From assembly GCF_016920785.2 (NCBI RefSeq), contig NW_024609835.1, positions 79,474,795 to 79,538,794 on the forward strand: DNA of 64,000 nt, read 5' to 3'. Source of the stretch: Ixodes scapularis (taxonomy: Eukaryota > Arthropoda > Arachnida > Ixodida > Ixodidae). Under the pieces are notes generated by a model. It searched no databases. It saw only the letters and a program-made list of their open reading frames with translations, and was not told where the DNA came from. Both the position numbers and the translations under genes were made by a program. This document shows, piece after piece, positions 36,899 through 48,800 of this stretch (position 1 is the first letter of the stretch; every line of letters begins with the position of its first letter).

Positions 36899-39800
36899 AG
36901 AAAAGGAGAAATTAGAAAAAAAATCTCTGGTGACTTGGCCAAAAAAAATTCTGTTCATGTGATTTTTCTTGCAACGTGACCAAACAAAAAAAAAAAAAAA
37001 CGAAAAAAAAATAACACGAGAAAAAAAACCATCCCCTGCCCGGTTTCGAAACTAGGCCCTCTTGATCGTGAAACTAGCGCGCTATCCGTTGCGCCAACAT
37101 AACTTTTTTTTTTTATTTCTTTATTGCAGCCAACATAACTTTTTTTTCTTTCTTTATTGCAAGTTGCGCCAACATAACTTTGCCAGTAATGCTCACGCAT
37201 TCCCACATCATAGGCGAAAGCTTAGGTGCCTTCGCAGTTTTTCATGCATGTGTTATTTTTATTTATGGCAAGGGTTCACGTCCAGAATGCTTTTAGAGTT
37301 TTCGACCAAAACGAGTTTTCTTCATCCGAGTCGCCTTCTAGAAGCAGTAGACCGCACTGGGTCGTCCGGCTAATCAAGCAGCTATTTTCAAATTCTCTGG
37401 CGTGCCCGTCCTCGGATCCGAGGTCGCCGTTTGACAAGCTTGACTTTCTTCCACCTGGTAGCCGGAACCACCACGGCCAGCTTTGTTCCGTCCCCACTCC
37501 CTCTCGAGAGGATGGCCTCGCCCCGAGGCTAATCCCATTCTCTAAACCTCCTTCCATCCAACGCTTGACCTTTCCCTCCCCGTCCCCCAGCTTCGGGAGA
37601 GAAGGTTCTTCTCTGCAGAACGTCCCGTTTGTACAGCGGCTTTAAAGTTCAGAGATTGTCCTGTCTTTATCGTCCCTTTTGTGTCTCCACTTTTTAATGT
37701 TTAAAAAGTATCAACACGCTAAAATAGTACAATTTCCGGGATTTCATTTTCATCCCCCAAGTGTGATGCGGGAACCGCCCCATAGAGCCACGGTCGTTTC
37801 CGCACTTTGTTATCGCTAGGATTTGACAGTGCTCAATCACAATGCAAGACACGCACAGAGCCACGCTCGCTTTTGCAATGCGCCGCATAAAGGAATGTCC
37901 AAACAGGACACGACTCCGACAAATCGTGAAAATTGAAGCGGGCTTGAAGCGGGCGCGTCCGCTTCAATTTTCACGATTTGTAGGAGTCGTGCGTTTTGTA
38001 GTGTCCAGTTTGGACACCCCTTAATAATGATATATCTTGTTGAGACGTGCGCACATCCGTCTTGCGCAGTGTTAGCTCAATGGCAGCACTTTCTGTAAAG
38101 GCGGATTCACACCGGGGATAGCAGTCGCGCGATCCAGCTAAATCGCATCGCAAAAAAAAAAAGAAAAAAAAAAGTAATTAGTTGGTCAATTTAGCGTGCG
38201 CGATGAGCGAGTCCAATGCCTTCGTTGGCGAGTCGCGTCTCAAAAACTCTCGCTCCGAACGCCGTTGGTTGGCTCGGCCTCTCCGCGACTAGAGTGCATC
38301 GCAAAACGTCGGGTCAGCAAGCGACTGCTCAAAACCCGTCACTTTTTGCCCGCGATGGTCGCTTTTGCGATGAAAGTTATGGCGCGACTAGATCGCATCG
38401 CCGGTGTGAACGCGCCATAATGTCGAACCAGTCTCACGGCGCGTCCCGATATTGGCTTGTGTACCTACGCGCGAGTAAAACATCTGGCACAATTTGCGTT
38501 TGCAAAGCCTGCTCCAGCCGCGTCAAAACATTCAGCCAACCTTTGGACTGCAGAAATCAAGAGACAACCAAAATAAGATAAAGTTGCCAGCCGAATAAAA
38601 CTTGATTTCTATTTAATTAAGATGAAGACCACCCGCGTACATCAAATACCTCATCAGCCGAACTCCAAGGCAGTAAGCCTAGTTCTGGCACTTGTTTGGC
38701 ACCTTTGGCCCGTCGCTGCCAGATCACAGCCAAACTATCGGGAAGCGAAGCGTAACTTGGGCACTCGCTTGGCGACTTGGGCCCAAAGATGCCAGATCTC
38801 AACCGAACTACAAGGGAGTAAGCCTAACTCTGGCACATTTGTGGCGATTTTGGCCCGAATGTGCTAGGTGACAGCCGAACTGTCAAAAAGTGAAGCCTAA
38901 CTTTGGCATTAGTTTGGCGATTTTGGCCCGAAAATGCCAAAGCTCTGCCGAACTACAAGGTAGTAAGCCTAACTCTGGCACATCTGTGGCGATTTTGGCC
39001 CGTATGTGCCTGGTGACAGCCGAACTGTCAAAAAGTGAAGCCTAACTTTGGCATTAGTTTGGCGATTTTGGCCCAAAAATGCCAAAGCTCTGCCGAACTA
39101 CAAGGTAGTAAGCCTAACTCTGGCACATCTGTGGCGATTTTCGCCCGAATGTGCCAGGTGATAGCCGAACTATCAAAAAGTGAAGCCTAACTTTGGCATT
39201 AGTTTGGCGATTTTGGCCCAAAAATGCCAAAGATCTGCCGAACTAAGGGCAGTAACCCTAAATTTGGCATTTGTTAGGCGATTTAGGCCCGAAGATGCCA
39301 GATAATAACCGAACTACCCGGGAGCGAAGCCTAAGTTTGGCACTTGTTTGGCGAATTAGGGCCAAGATAACCAGACTGTTGCCAAGGGAGGTCAGGTTTG
39401 GCACTACTTTGGCTTCTTCGGGCTTCTTAATGCCCTAAAGTGCCAGACGCAAGCCAAGTTTTGGCCCAGAACTCGGTGCTGCCTGGGTATCAGCACAGAC
39501 TCACTTCCCCCAATCCCCATACTTCCCCCTCCATTGAAAAGCGACAACCCAAATGTTACAGTGGAACCACAACCGAAAAACATGAATTCCGACAACAACC
39601 CCGAGAGACGAAAACTCCGCGCCAAAGCCCACGAAAAGCGAATACGCTACCTACATGAGACGGATCATGATACGTATTTTGCTAATGCCAGTCACCAAGT
39701 CACGCATGGCAAAATAGCTTTCGTCAACACACGCACTAAAACATATTACTTCGGCACCTTCACAGAACCCCCAACGATCTACGATTTGGAAGAAGACGCC

Positions 39801-42800
39801 ATCGCCAAAGCCATGGAGCACGCAGCCCAACAACCTAACACTAATCCCACGCTAACCTTCACGGACTCACAGCGCGCCCTATGAAACTACACCGACAACA
39901 CCTTACACTTTATGACGGATAACCTAGTCCGTGAAATACATGTCCGCTACCCGGACGAAAAATTCCGCCTCGTATGGACGCCTGGCCACCAAGGCGTGGA
40001 GGGAAATGAGACAGCCCATCGGTCTCACCCGCGAAAACTCCCCGGGTCCCGTCACGTCATGGCCGGCTATCTACTCGGTAGGCGCAGCAAGGAACGCTCA
40101 CCGAGCCCTGCGGAAGTCAAGGTTAAAAGAACAACGTGAAGAGCGGACCATTTACCCTCACCCTCCAAAGGCCATGTCTAGGCAACGATCCTCCCTCGTC
40201 AGGCAAGCCCAGACCAACTCTCTTCCATCGCACCACATCTTCCACCACATCTACAAAAGACCCGACTCCCCCACCTGCCCAAAATGCGGAGAATACCCTT
40301 CCATCCCTCACACCTACTGGTCTTGTAACCCACCCACCCTTCCCCCAACCCTCTATCACATCAAATCTTGGGAGGAATGGCTAGCTCCACCCACGGGCAC
40401 CGACATATCCGCCGCACTAGAAGCACTAATGCCCGCGTCCCACTAGAGCGACATACAGAAACAAAAGACAACGACAAGCCTCAAACCAGACTCTTTCGCG
40501 ATTTGAGAGGCTTCGTAGAATAAAGGAGGCTATGCTCAAACACGAGCATCATGCACGCGAGGGTATCTTTGGCAGGCTTGTAATCGCTCGTGCTTACTTC
40601 ACGAGCACCGAACGACTAAACGCCTGTCAAAGGTACCATCGCGAGCATGCTGCATGGGTTTGAGGCTTGTCGCTGTCTTTTTTCTCTGTCTGTCGCTCTA
40701 GTGGGACACGGGCATGACTAATCACTCCGGTCCCCTTGCGGAATCCTCCGCGAGACGTGGGTCGGACGGGCCGTCCGGACCAGGACGTAGGCCCTTACGC
40801 AAAATAAAGTTTTGCTTGCTTGTTCCCGCGCAAATCGGTGCCACATGAGCGCTGCTTCCAGCGCTCATAAGGCAAGCTGGGCGCCTCTCTGTATGTGTGA
40901 ACCGGCCCTTAACCTTCATAGCTATATATATTCAAAAATTCGGCACACACAGGATGTAATAGTATTTAGGCAAACGCGAAAAACTTTGTTAACTTTTTAT
41001 GACATTCCTGCGGATAAGCAAACACGTCCTTTGTACTCTTGTTGCTTTTGTTCTTAATGTGTGTAATACGTTGCATCAACCTGAAAAATCAGATTTCTCA
41101 CCACTTCTTTTTTTTAATATTTCTTTGATTACTGACCTTTGAGTATACTTGGAAAGTCACAGGACCGCACAACACTGCATAACGAGGAAATTACCCGTGT
41201 CAAAAGGTAATGATTCGAATTGCACTGCTGTTAACGTTTTCTGGATGTACGGCTACTCGGCACATATTTTGTGGCGTCCGGCAGGAGGGACCGAGTCCAC
41301 TATGCAGTGGTCGTTGAGTGGGCGCTGTAATCAAAATTCGCTGAGAAGACCAAACAAAACACGAATGTCGGAAAACTTGAAACGTGCCTCCTACCAAGGC
41401 GGTCTAGAATGAAAAATCGGGCTCTCTTACGGCCTTCAGATGAAGGGTAGTTTGTCCCGACCACCGCCGCTCGGTGACGTCGCTGCGACCTCACCCCTCC
41501 TACTGTGGTTCAAATCCTTAGGAGGCACTCCTATCGAGCCTTGTTGGCCTCTTTGCTCCGGGGTAGAATTGTAGGAATTTCTAGACTAGTCGGTGACAGT
41601 GTTGAGAGTCCAGGGAAGCTCCTTCCACATTTTTTTCACTTTAACAGAGCGGACGTCGGAGAAAAGGTCGTCTCCTCTCCAGCGTTCACTCTGGTGAAGT
41701 AGAAAGAGGTGGGAGAGTTTCCCCTCAACTTTTATCCTGTCACTGACTTACCTCTACAGGCCTCGAGGTCGCCTGCCTGCAGAGACCTAAGCAGAATATT
41801 CCTTCCTCTTTCTCTCTCGAATAACTACCAAAAAAGAAAAGAAAAATAACTTTGCGTAGATTCAATTCGTGTGCGCTCTAGGAAGGCTGAGGCAAAGAAA
41901 AAACAGAACAAAGCAAAAGCGCGCCAACGGCTATTGGTTGACGTGACTATGACATAATTAGCTGTTCCGTATAGCGGCTGCAACCTTTTTATTTTTTATT
42001 TTGTTTTAATTATTTATGGACAGTGTATAGGAAAAATTCAATGACATTAATTACATTTTCTCCCTCCTTCGGCGCGCAGAGCTGGAAGCCAAGATGATCG
42101 TGGATCCGGCGCAAACTCTGCGCCTCATGCACACGGTGCCGTTCCCGGTGTTCGTGCAGCCGCCGGGGCACTGCGTGCCCGAGCGCGTGGCACCCGTGGC
42201 CCTGGAGCCGAACCAGATCTACCACATCGCCGTCAAACAGGCAAACCTCGCTCACGGAGTGTCTCTGGCGTAGGGCCGGCCCTATAGGAATGGGCGCCAT
42301 CGAAAGGGGAGCGGCGCCGCTTCGCCCTTTTTGAATTTTTAATGCAAAAGCATTAACTGTTCTATGGAGCAAACCGGCGTTATCAGCTTCTGAAGCCGCG
42401 TTAAACGGCACCTAAATTCCTCTGTCTGACGGTCCGAAGCTGTTAGTCTGTATTTTCTGCTCCGATTTATTTGAACACGGCGCCCGACATGGTGGTGTGC
42501 GGAGTCTGAAGTACGTCTGCTTCTTGCACGGGAGTCGCGATGATGTCAGAATGCCCAGCTCTTATTGGCTGATTGAAACAACAACAACAAAAAAAGAAAT
42601 AGTGGGTAGACGTCAATCAAAGCCAATCAGAGCTCGGTGCCATTCTGACGTCACCGCAACTCCTGCGCAAGAAGCAGCCGACTTGCTCTCCGCATATGCT
42701 GGGTCGCCGTTCGTTTTTGTAGTCCGGTTCTCGTCTGACAAAACGCTAGTGTTGGGCCACTACTCACACGTTTACTGGCAACGTGCTGTCGTACCTAGAC

Positions 42801-45800
42801 TATAAGGGCGCATAACAAAAAAAGAAAAGGGGGGGGGGGGAGGGGGGAAGGAGGGTCTGCACGGCCGGAGGGCGCCTGAGGGTGGAAATCCGGCCCTGCA
42901 ACTCCGGAGTATTTACGTACCTGCGTGTAACTCGCCGTAGCAATGTGGGGACTGGGAGATTAAATTGAAAACAAGCTCGTGTAGTTTGCATTTGCAATGT
43001 ATGCCCGCGAAATATGATAAGCGAAATTCTCCTGCACTCTGTGAAATATATTTTTGTCCTTAACATCTTTTCTTAGTTCAGTACTCGTCACTTTTTTTGT
43101 CTGTTTTATATATTTACGAGTGAAAGGAATACGACGGACGTTATTGCCGCGGTATTTCCGGCGCTTTCTGAAGGAAACATACTTTTGAGTTAATGATAAG
43201 TAGAAGCCAGAGACTTTAGAGCAGGGCCGTACCCAGAAAAAAATTTCGGGGGGGGGGGGGGGGGGGGTTCGGGGACAACGGCGGTCATTTTGAAAGCGTC
43301 TATTGTCTTATTTTCGCCTATGAATCATGTGCATCGGTAGCATATAATGGTGAGTTACAGCAAACCGGAGAACCGGTCCCGGTTTGGTACCCGGTAGCCG
43401 ACGGGCGCCACTGCGCATGCGCAGAGGTGGAGATTAAAATCGGCTGGCTGCCAGTGCACCGACCAGGGCCGTACCCAGAAAAAAATTTCGGGGGGGGGGG
43501 GGGGGGGGGTCAAAACCCCCTAACCCCCCCCCCCCCCCCCCCCCTGGTTACGGCCCTGCTTTACAGCACTGCAGAAACTGAACGTTCTTCGTGAAATAGG
43601 ATGCAGTACGCGGGCGTGAAAATTCCACAATGCAGACAGTAAAGAATGCGTACATGGCGGGGCTTTTGAGTGTCAATTGTTCAGTTGATTTCTTATTTCT
43701 CGTTCCTAGCAAGTCAAATACCGACTGCCCGCTCCTTACCCGTCTGACTGCAAGGACTATCTCTACGAGGGACCTCGAGATGAATTTTATGGTTTTCCAT
43801 CAAAAGAGGTAAGTCGTGCCGGGCGCTCCAGCTGGTGACCTTTAGTGATTAAATGCAAGCGTCAAAGGTACAGACAGAGCGCGACCGCGAATAAACAATC
43901 GCCGGTTTTCTTTTTACGGCTACAAGTCTACCGACAAAATTACTAGTGCACTGGAATGCACATACGTGTGGGAGATTTTAGTTGAAAAAAGGTGGAGTTT
44001 TACGCTACCGATTTATGAGAAAAATAAGGGAAAGCGTCACGCATTTGCGGGGCGGCCATGGTGTGGTTTCGACTGAAGCATGACTGATTCAGATTGCTCT
44101 AGCGGGAAGCAGGTGAATCGTACTCAACGTCGCAATTGCGAAATCGCACCATGTGAATCGGGCATAACCGTGCCGCGCGGAGTACCCATCGTCCTGAATC
44201 CCAAACACAAATAATCAGCCTGTGAACGGTCTTCACGTTGAGTACCTATATCAGGTTAAAGTTTCATAATAATTGGGTTCCGGGTATCTGTGGACAGCTG
44301 AATGGCTAGCCTTCCCCAATAGGCGTTTTTATGTCTCCGCAAGATAGACTAACAATCTCGCCTGTGCAGTGTACGACAGCTATGCTTGGTGTGCATGACG
44401 CAATAGTGAATTTACCAACCCACGCGCGTATGACGTTAATCCAGCTCAAACCGGGAGGGGTGGGGATTGAGCCCAGGAGGGTTCCATCTGCTGCACGAGC
44501 TTTCGCTCCACGGGCTTCGAGCTTTGGTGCTTTAATACAATCCGCCACCGATCCCCCAGTTTTACTATCCATTTTTAAAGCGCAGCTCTTAGGCGCCCGT
44601 TTCCGGCTTGAGCGGCGTCGCCGTCGCCGTCGGCGTAACCAAGGTCGCCCCAAGGTCACGTGACCCTTCTCCCCAAGGTCACGTGACCCCCGAAGTAACG
44701 TCACTCCCCTGAGATCACATGACCCCCCCCACCGATGTCATCGTCACTGATGACGTCACCGGCATCCGCATCGTCATCATCACTGATGACGTCTTCGTCA
44801 CTGATGACGTCACCGGCATCCGCATTGTCATCGTCATCATCATTGATGACATCATCAGTGACGTCATTGATGACGTCACCGGCATCCGCATCGTCATCGT
44901 CATCATCACTGATGACGTCACCAACATCCGCATCGTCATCGTCATCATTACTGATGATGTCATCAGTGACGTCACTAATGTCGTCACCGGCATCCGCATC
45001 GTCATCGTCATCATCACTGGTGACATCACTGATGACGGCACCGACATCCGCATCGTCATCGTCATCATCACTAGTGACGTCACCAGTGATGTTACCAATG
45101 ACGTCATCGGTATCCGCATCGTCATCGTCGCTGATGACGTCATCAGTCACGTCACTGATGACATCATCGGCATAGTCATCGTCACGTGACCCCCCAAGGT
45201 CACGTGACCCCCCCCCCCTCCGGTCAGTTGACCCCCCCCAGTACCCTTCCCTCCTCCTCCTCAAGAGCTGCGCTCTAATTCGGCGTTACAGGGAGTTGTA
45301 AACGGCTTTCACTTTTTCCTTCTTTGTTTCATGAAAGGAAGTAACATTCAAGTCGTTTTATAATAGCTGTACAAATCTCTGGTAGAAGACGAGGTTAATA
45401 AAAAACAGAACTGGTTCACATTACACACCTTTGATCCGGAGACGACGGGCGACAAAGGAGACAAGGGACAAACACGCACGTCTCAAGAGACGCGTGTGTC
45501 GTCCGTCGTCCCCGATTACAATTATTTGTAACAAAACTATGCACGGTTTTGCTGTCCTTGACAAAGTGCGGTTAGCCTCGCTCAGTTCGAGGGCCCGAGT
45601 GACGGACTGAAGGTGAACCTCTTATCGCGTATATCGTCGCGTATTTCGGACGTTAATTGCATCGTCGTATCTCTATAGTTGATCCCTATATAGACAAAAC
45701 TAACGGTTTCCGTGTTTTGTTCTATCCAGTCTTGTACCCAAGAGTGCATCATGCAAGAAGAAATGAACCACTGTGCGTGCGTTCTTACGGATCACGAGTA

Positions 45801-48800
45801 TTCAGTGACCTTTGCGGGACCTCTGTGTTCTATTATTGAAGGCGGTATGTTTGTCCCGCGAACTTTTCGAAACTTCCTCACTTATTTTGATCAATAAAAT
45901 ATGCTACCTCAAAGTACTTGTAGATATCATATTAGCCTAAAATCCTTTCTTTATGATGTTAACTTACCGTGTTACGTAAAACACCGACAGCAGAGGTTGT
46001 ATAAGAAAGTTGATAACATTATGTCACAAATATTGAAAATGAGTCAAGCAGCTGGGTTCGGATATTTCGATGTAAATTCTGCTTGTGAAACCAATAACCC
46101 AACTGCCCGATCATACGCCATTACCCGGCACACATTATTATTATTATTATTATGAGTGTCAGGGAGAAACATGTCTAGATCGCATAATGCAAAGCACAAC
46201 TTCAAGCTTTGCACTTCAAAAAAATGTAGACCTGCTTTTTGGATGAAATTAACATACTTCAAGACAAATTCAATGTACTGCCGCACTAAAAAGGTATTTG
46301 TAGTAGCATTATGACTGTAGAACATATACTATAGTAAAAACGAACTAGCTGCAAGAAAGTGATTTCAGCTGAGTTTTGAATTTAGACCTATGCATTTAGC
46401 AAACCGTTCTGAGCGTTTACAAAAGCGGTTAGCGAAGGCTGAAGGTTTGGAATTGTTCTGTGATAGCCGAATGGGGAATTATCGCGGGAGGAAATCACCA
46501 GAAAAGGAAAGTTGTATTTAGATTACGAGCTATAGTTTACGGAATATTGTACAGTGGCCCAATTTTTTAAGATAATGTCAAGCGAACGTCGACCGCCGGG
46601 ACGGTCAGCGCTGTGCAGCGGAAAAATGCGGCGTCACGGGATGCGCACAGTGGCAAAGCCCTTTCTGGTGCGAGCGTCGTCTACTAGGCTATTCCGTTGA
46701 CCGCACACAGCCCCAGCTCCGTAACAAAGGAGGGCAGGGAGCTTGCAATGTCGAACTGCATCGCCCATACGGCCCTCCTCTTGTAATGCGTTAAAAATCT
46801 TATTGACGTTAGCCTGTGTAACCCCGACTGTTGTTTCTATATCCCTTTGCGTCATGCTGCAAATTGACATTCTCACAACACGTTCCCGCGTTTTTATGGG
46901 CCGTCAAGGAGGCATAAAAATGTGCGCGCGCCCGCTGGTCAAAGAAAACTTTGGCTACCCGCGCTACATAGGCTAGATGACGACAACAACAGCGCAGTTG
47001 ATAGTACAAAACACCAAGCCCAAGCGGAAACCCTGACTATACTCCGTTTCAATTTGCGTTGTACCGCAGCAGACGAGTTATCTTGGCCAGTCGCTCGCTA
47101 AACGTGTGTCACGTGGCTTTCCCGTTTGGTACGACTGCACAGGGAAGCACGATGTCACGTGTCAGGGTCAAAGCTCTGGATTGGTTTTGATGCCTCGTAG
47201 CATTGTCTGCGGTATATAGTTTAATGCATCGTTGCATTCAGTTTGTCGCGTCACCGTATTTTTCATTTTTGTTGGTGTTCACAAAAGTAAACGCAAACAT
47301 GAAATGAACAAAAAAAAGTAAATTAAACTCGAGATGACACGCGGTTTATGCATGCCACGCCTGAGCAGGGGTGCTATGTTGCGCTTTTTGCACTCCCAGG
47401 AGACTTGGAAGAGGGAAGTGACGTCAACGACTAGAGCAAATGCAGATTGGATGTTGACAGAAGAAAACAAAATCAACATCCAATCTGCATTTGCTGCGTT
47501 GTTGACGTCACTTCCCTCTCCCTAGTCTCCTGGGAGTGCAAAAAGCGCTACATAGCCCCCCAGTATCACGCAAGCAAGCGCTGTTCAGATTTTTGCTTAA
47601 AGGCTATGCGAGCAGATAATGAACAGGGGCTGTGTGCGGTCCACGGAATAGCATAGCAGACGACGCGCGCAACAGGAAGAGCTTTGTGCGCACGCGCTTA
47701 ATTTCTCCAGTGACGCCGCATTTTTCCGCGGCACAGCGCTGGCCGTCCCGGCGGTCGACGCTCGGATATTATAAAAAAATTGGGCCACTGTACATCTAAC
47801 TTCAATTAATAAAACGTGATTCATGTGTTTGGAACTGTTATTATTTAGCTTCATATTCTAACAATGACTCTCTTATATCGTGCATTTATTTCTGTTCTAT
47901 ATTAATATTTACATTTTTTGTAATCGATCTTTTATGTTCATAGATCACCTATCAGTTGAGAATGACATTAACGAACATTTCTTTCCAGCCAAATGTTGGG
48001 ATACAGTATTTGAGAACAAGATACTCCAAAAATGTATGGATCGATGTAAAGCAGCCTGCAAGTAAGAATCGCACCGTAGATACATTTGACAACAAACGAA
48101 TGCACAGCATGAATGTGCATGAAGGGGTTAAAGGGGAAAAAAGCGAGAAAAAGAAATTGGGTGTCTCTCTGGCACTTTCGAAAGGCGTTAATAGTGCACC
48201 GCATTCATAGGGGCTCACCGCGCTTCTCCTTTCCCGGGCAGAGTAAGGAGGCCATTGAAGGGCACACTGCGAAGGTTTCGTGGATATATGAAGCTGCCAC
48301 AGTGTCACGTAGTGACATTACGTGACGTAGCGTCACGATGTTGCGTCATGGTGTAACCTGACGTCACGGATATCACGACGTTATGTCAGGTGGCGTCACT
48401 GCTTTGCGTAACCTCATGGTGCCAGACGACGTCATGGTAGCACGTGACTCGAGGCGACAATGTGACGTGACATCAGGTCACGTGACGTGCACCATGACGT
48501 CACAGTGCAACGTGACAACACGGTTCCACGTGACGCCATGATGTCGCTTGACGTCACGTGACCACATGACGTCACTTCGGGTCGCGTCACGTAGCAGCAT
48601 AACATCACGCGACGTCACGTGCGTGACAAGGGGACGTAATTGAGACTACATCTACGGACACGAGATCGCCAAGAGCTAGCTCTAGAAATGATACGTGTCG
48701 CGGCTGGAAGCACGGGGTTCGAACCCGGACAGCCCAACCTTCGCTGCTCTTCTGGAACCTTCCAGTAGAATCTCGGAGCATCGCGTGATGTATTGTCCAG

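Larger units (their letters stand above)
29120..39487. mobile_element. 10.37-kb TA-flanked element with subterminal arrays
   Basis: Terminal CCCAGGTAGCA (29120) and, inverted, TGCTGCCTGGG (39487), flanked by TA at 29118-29119 and 39488-39489. The left side has about 11 tandem copies of a ~104-bp unit; the right side has about 10 copies of a ~72-bp unit in a 145-bp higher-order pair. The middle (30415-38600) has no transposase I recognise and is filled with other insertions. It sits inside the LINE. Classification is open: TA target duplication fits Tc1/mariner-like mobilisation, while the array architecture recalls foldback elements. Confidence 0.7.
25720..40820 (+). mobile_element. I-clade LINE, split by a 10-kb insertion
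   Basis: One non-LTR retrotransposon in two parts: about 25720-29119 and 39488-40820. Part 1 holds a broken ORF1 with an SR/RT-rich start (26043 on) and a coiled-coil-like helix (26340-26440), an endonuclease with YLVLGDFNCQHVAWGS (26930-26985), and an RT with ALDIQKAYYNLKHE, GTPQGSIIS and IYADDITLW (28200-28510). Part 2 holds RNase H (FTDSQRAL, VWTPGHQGVEGNETAH) and the CPKC-x7-H-x4-C motif (40278-40330). The 3' end has AATAAAG at 40803. Stops and frameshifts in the endonuclease and RT show it is dead. Removing the insert with one TA restores the frame (finding below). Confidence 0.85.
25232..40914. mobile_element. TIR pair enclosing the intron 4 stack
   Basis: Left TAAAGGCCTGTTCACACATACAG (25232) and, inverted, CTGTATGTGTGAACCGGCCCTTAA at the right end (40914). 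Similarity runs on for about 75 bp, including GAGCGCTSGAAGSAGC and CTCATGTGGC. This suggests one TIR element (remnants about 25232-25720 and 40820-40914) split by the LINE. Two separate insertions of one family cannot be excluded. The left part also holds an inverted pair (25353-25400 and 25622-25675, CTTCTGGTTCCGGTTCCTG). Confidence 0.5.
46552..47790 (-). mobile_element. Tc1-like deletion derivative, long TIRs
   Basis: CAGTGGCCCAATTTTTT at the left, AAAAAATTGGGCCACTG at the right, flanked by TA (46550-46551, 47791-47792). Inverted arms run about 170 bp each (sharing GTCGACCGCCGGGACGG and ACCGCACACAGCCCC). Inside, minus strand, is the start of a transposase. A foldback element (47365-47563) is nested inside. 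TA duplication and CAGTGG ends are typical of Tc1/mariner. Confidence 0.8.

Noticed and set aside
44701..45264. 187-, 156-, 146- and 142-codon open frames, some Asp-rich
   Set aside because: They are frames of one minisatellite whose spacing is near multiples of six; stops are absent in several frames at once, so openness is not evidence of coding.
48711..48732. tRNA-like GGGTTCGAACCCCG
   Set aside because: Only a T-arm-like box; no A box, anticodon arm or acceptor stem could be placed around it.
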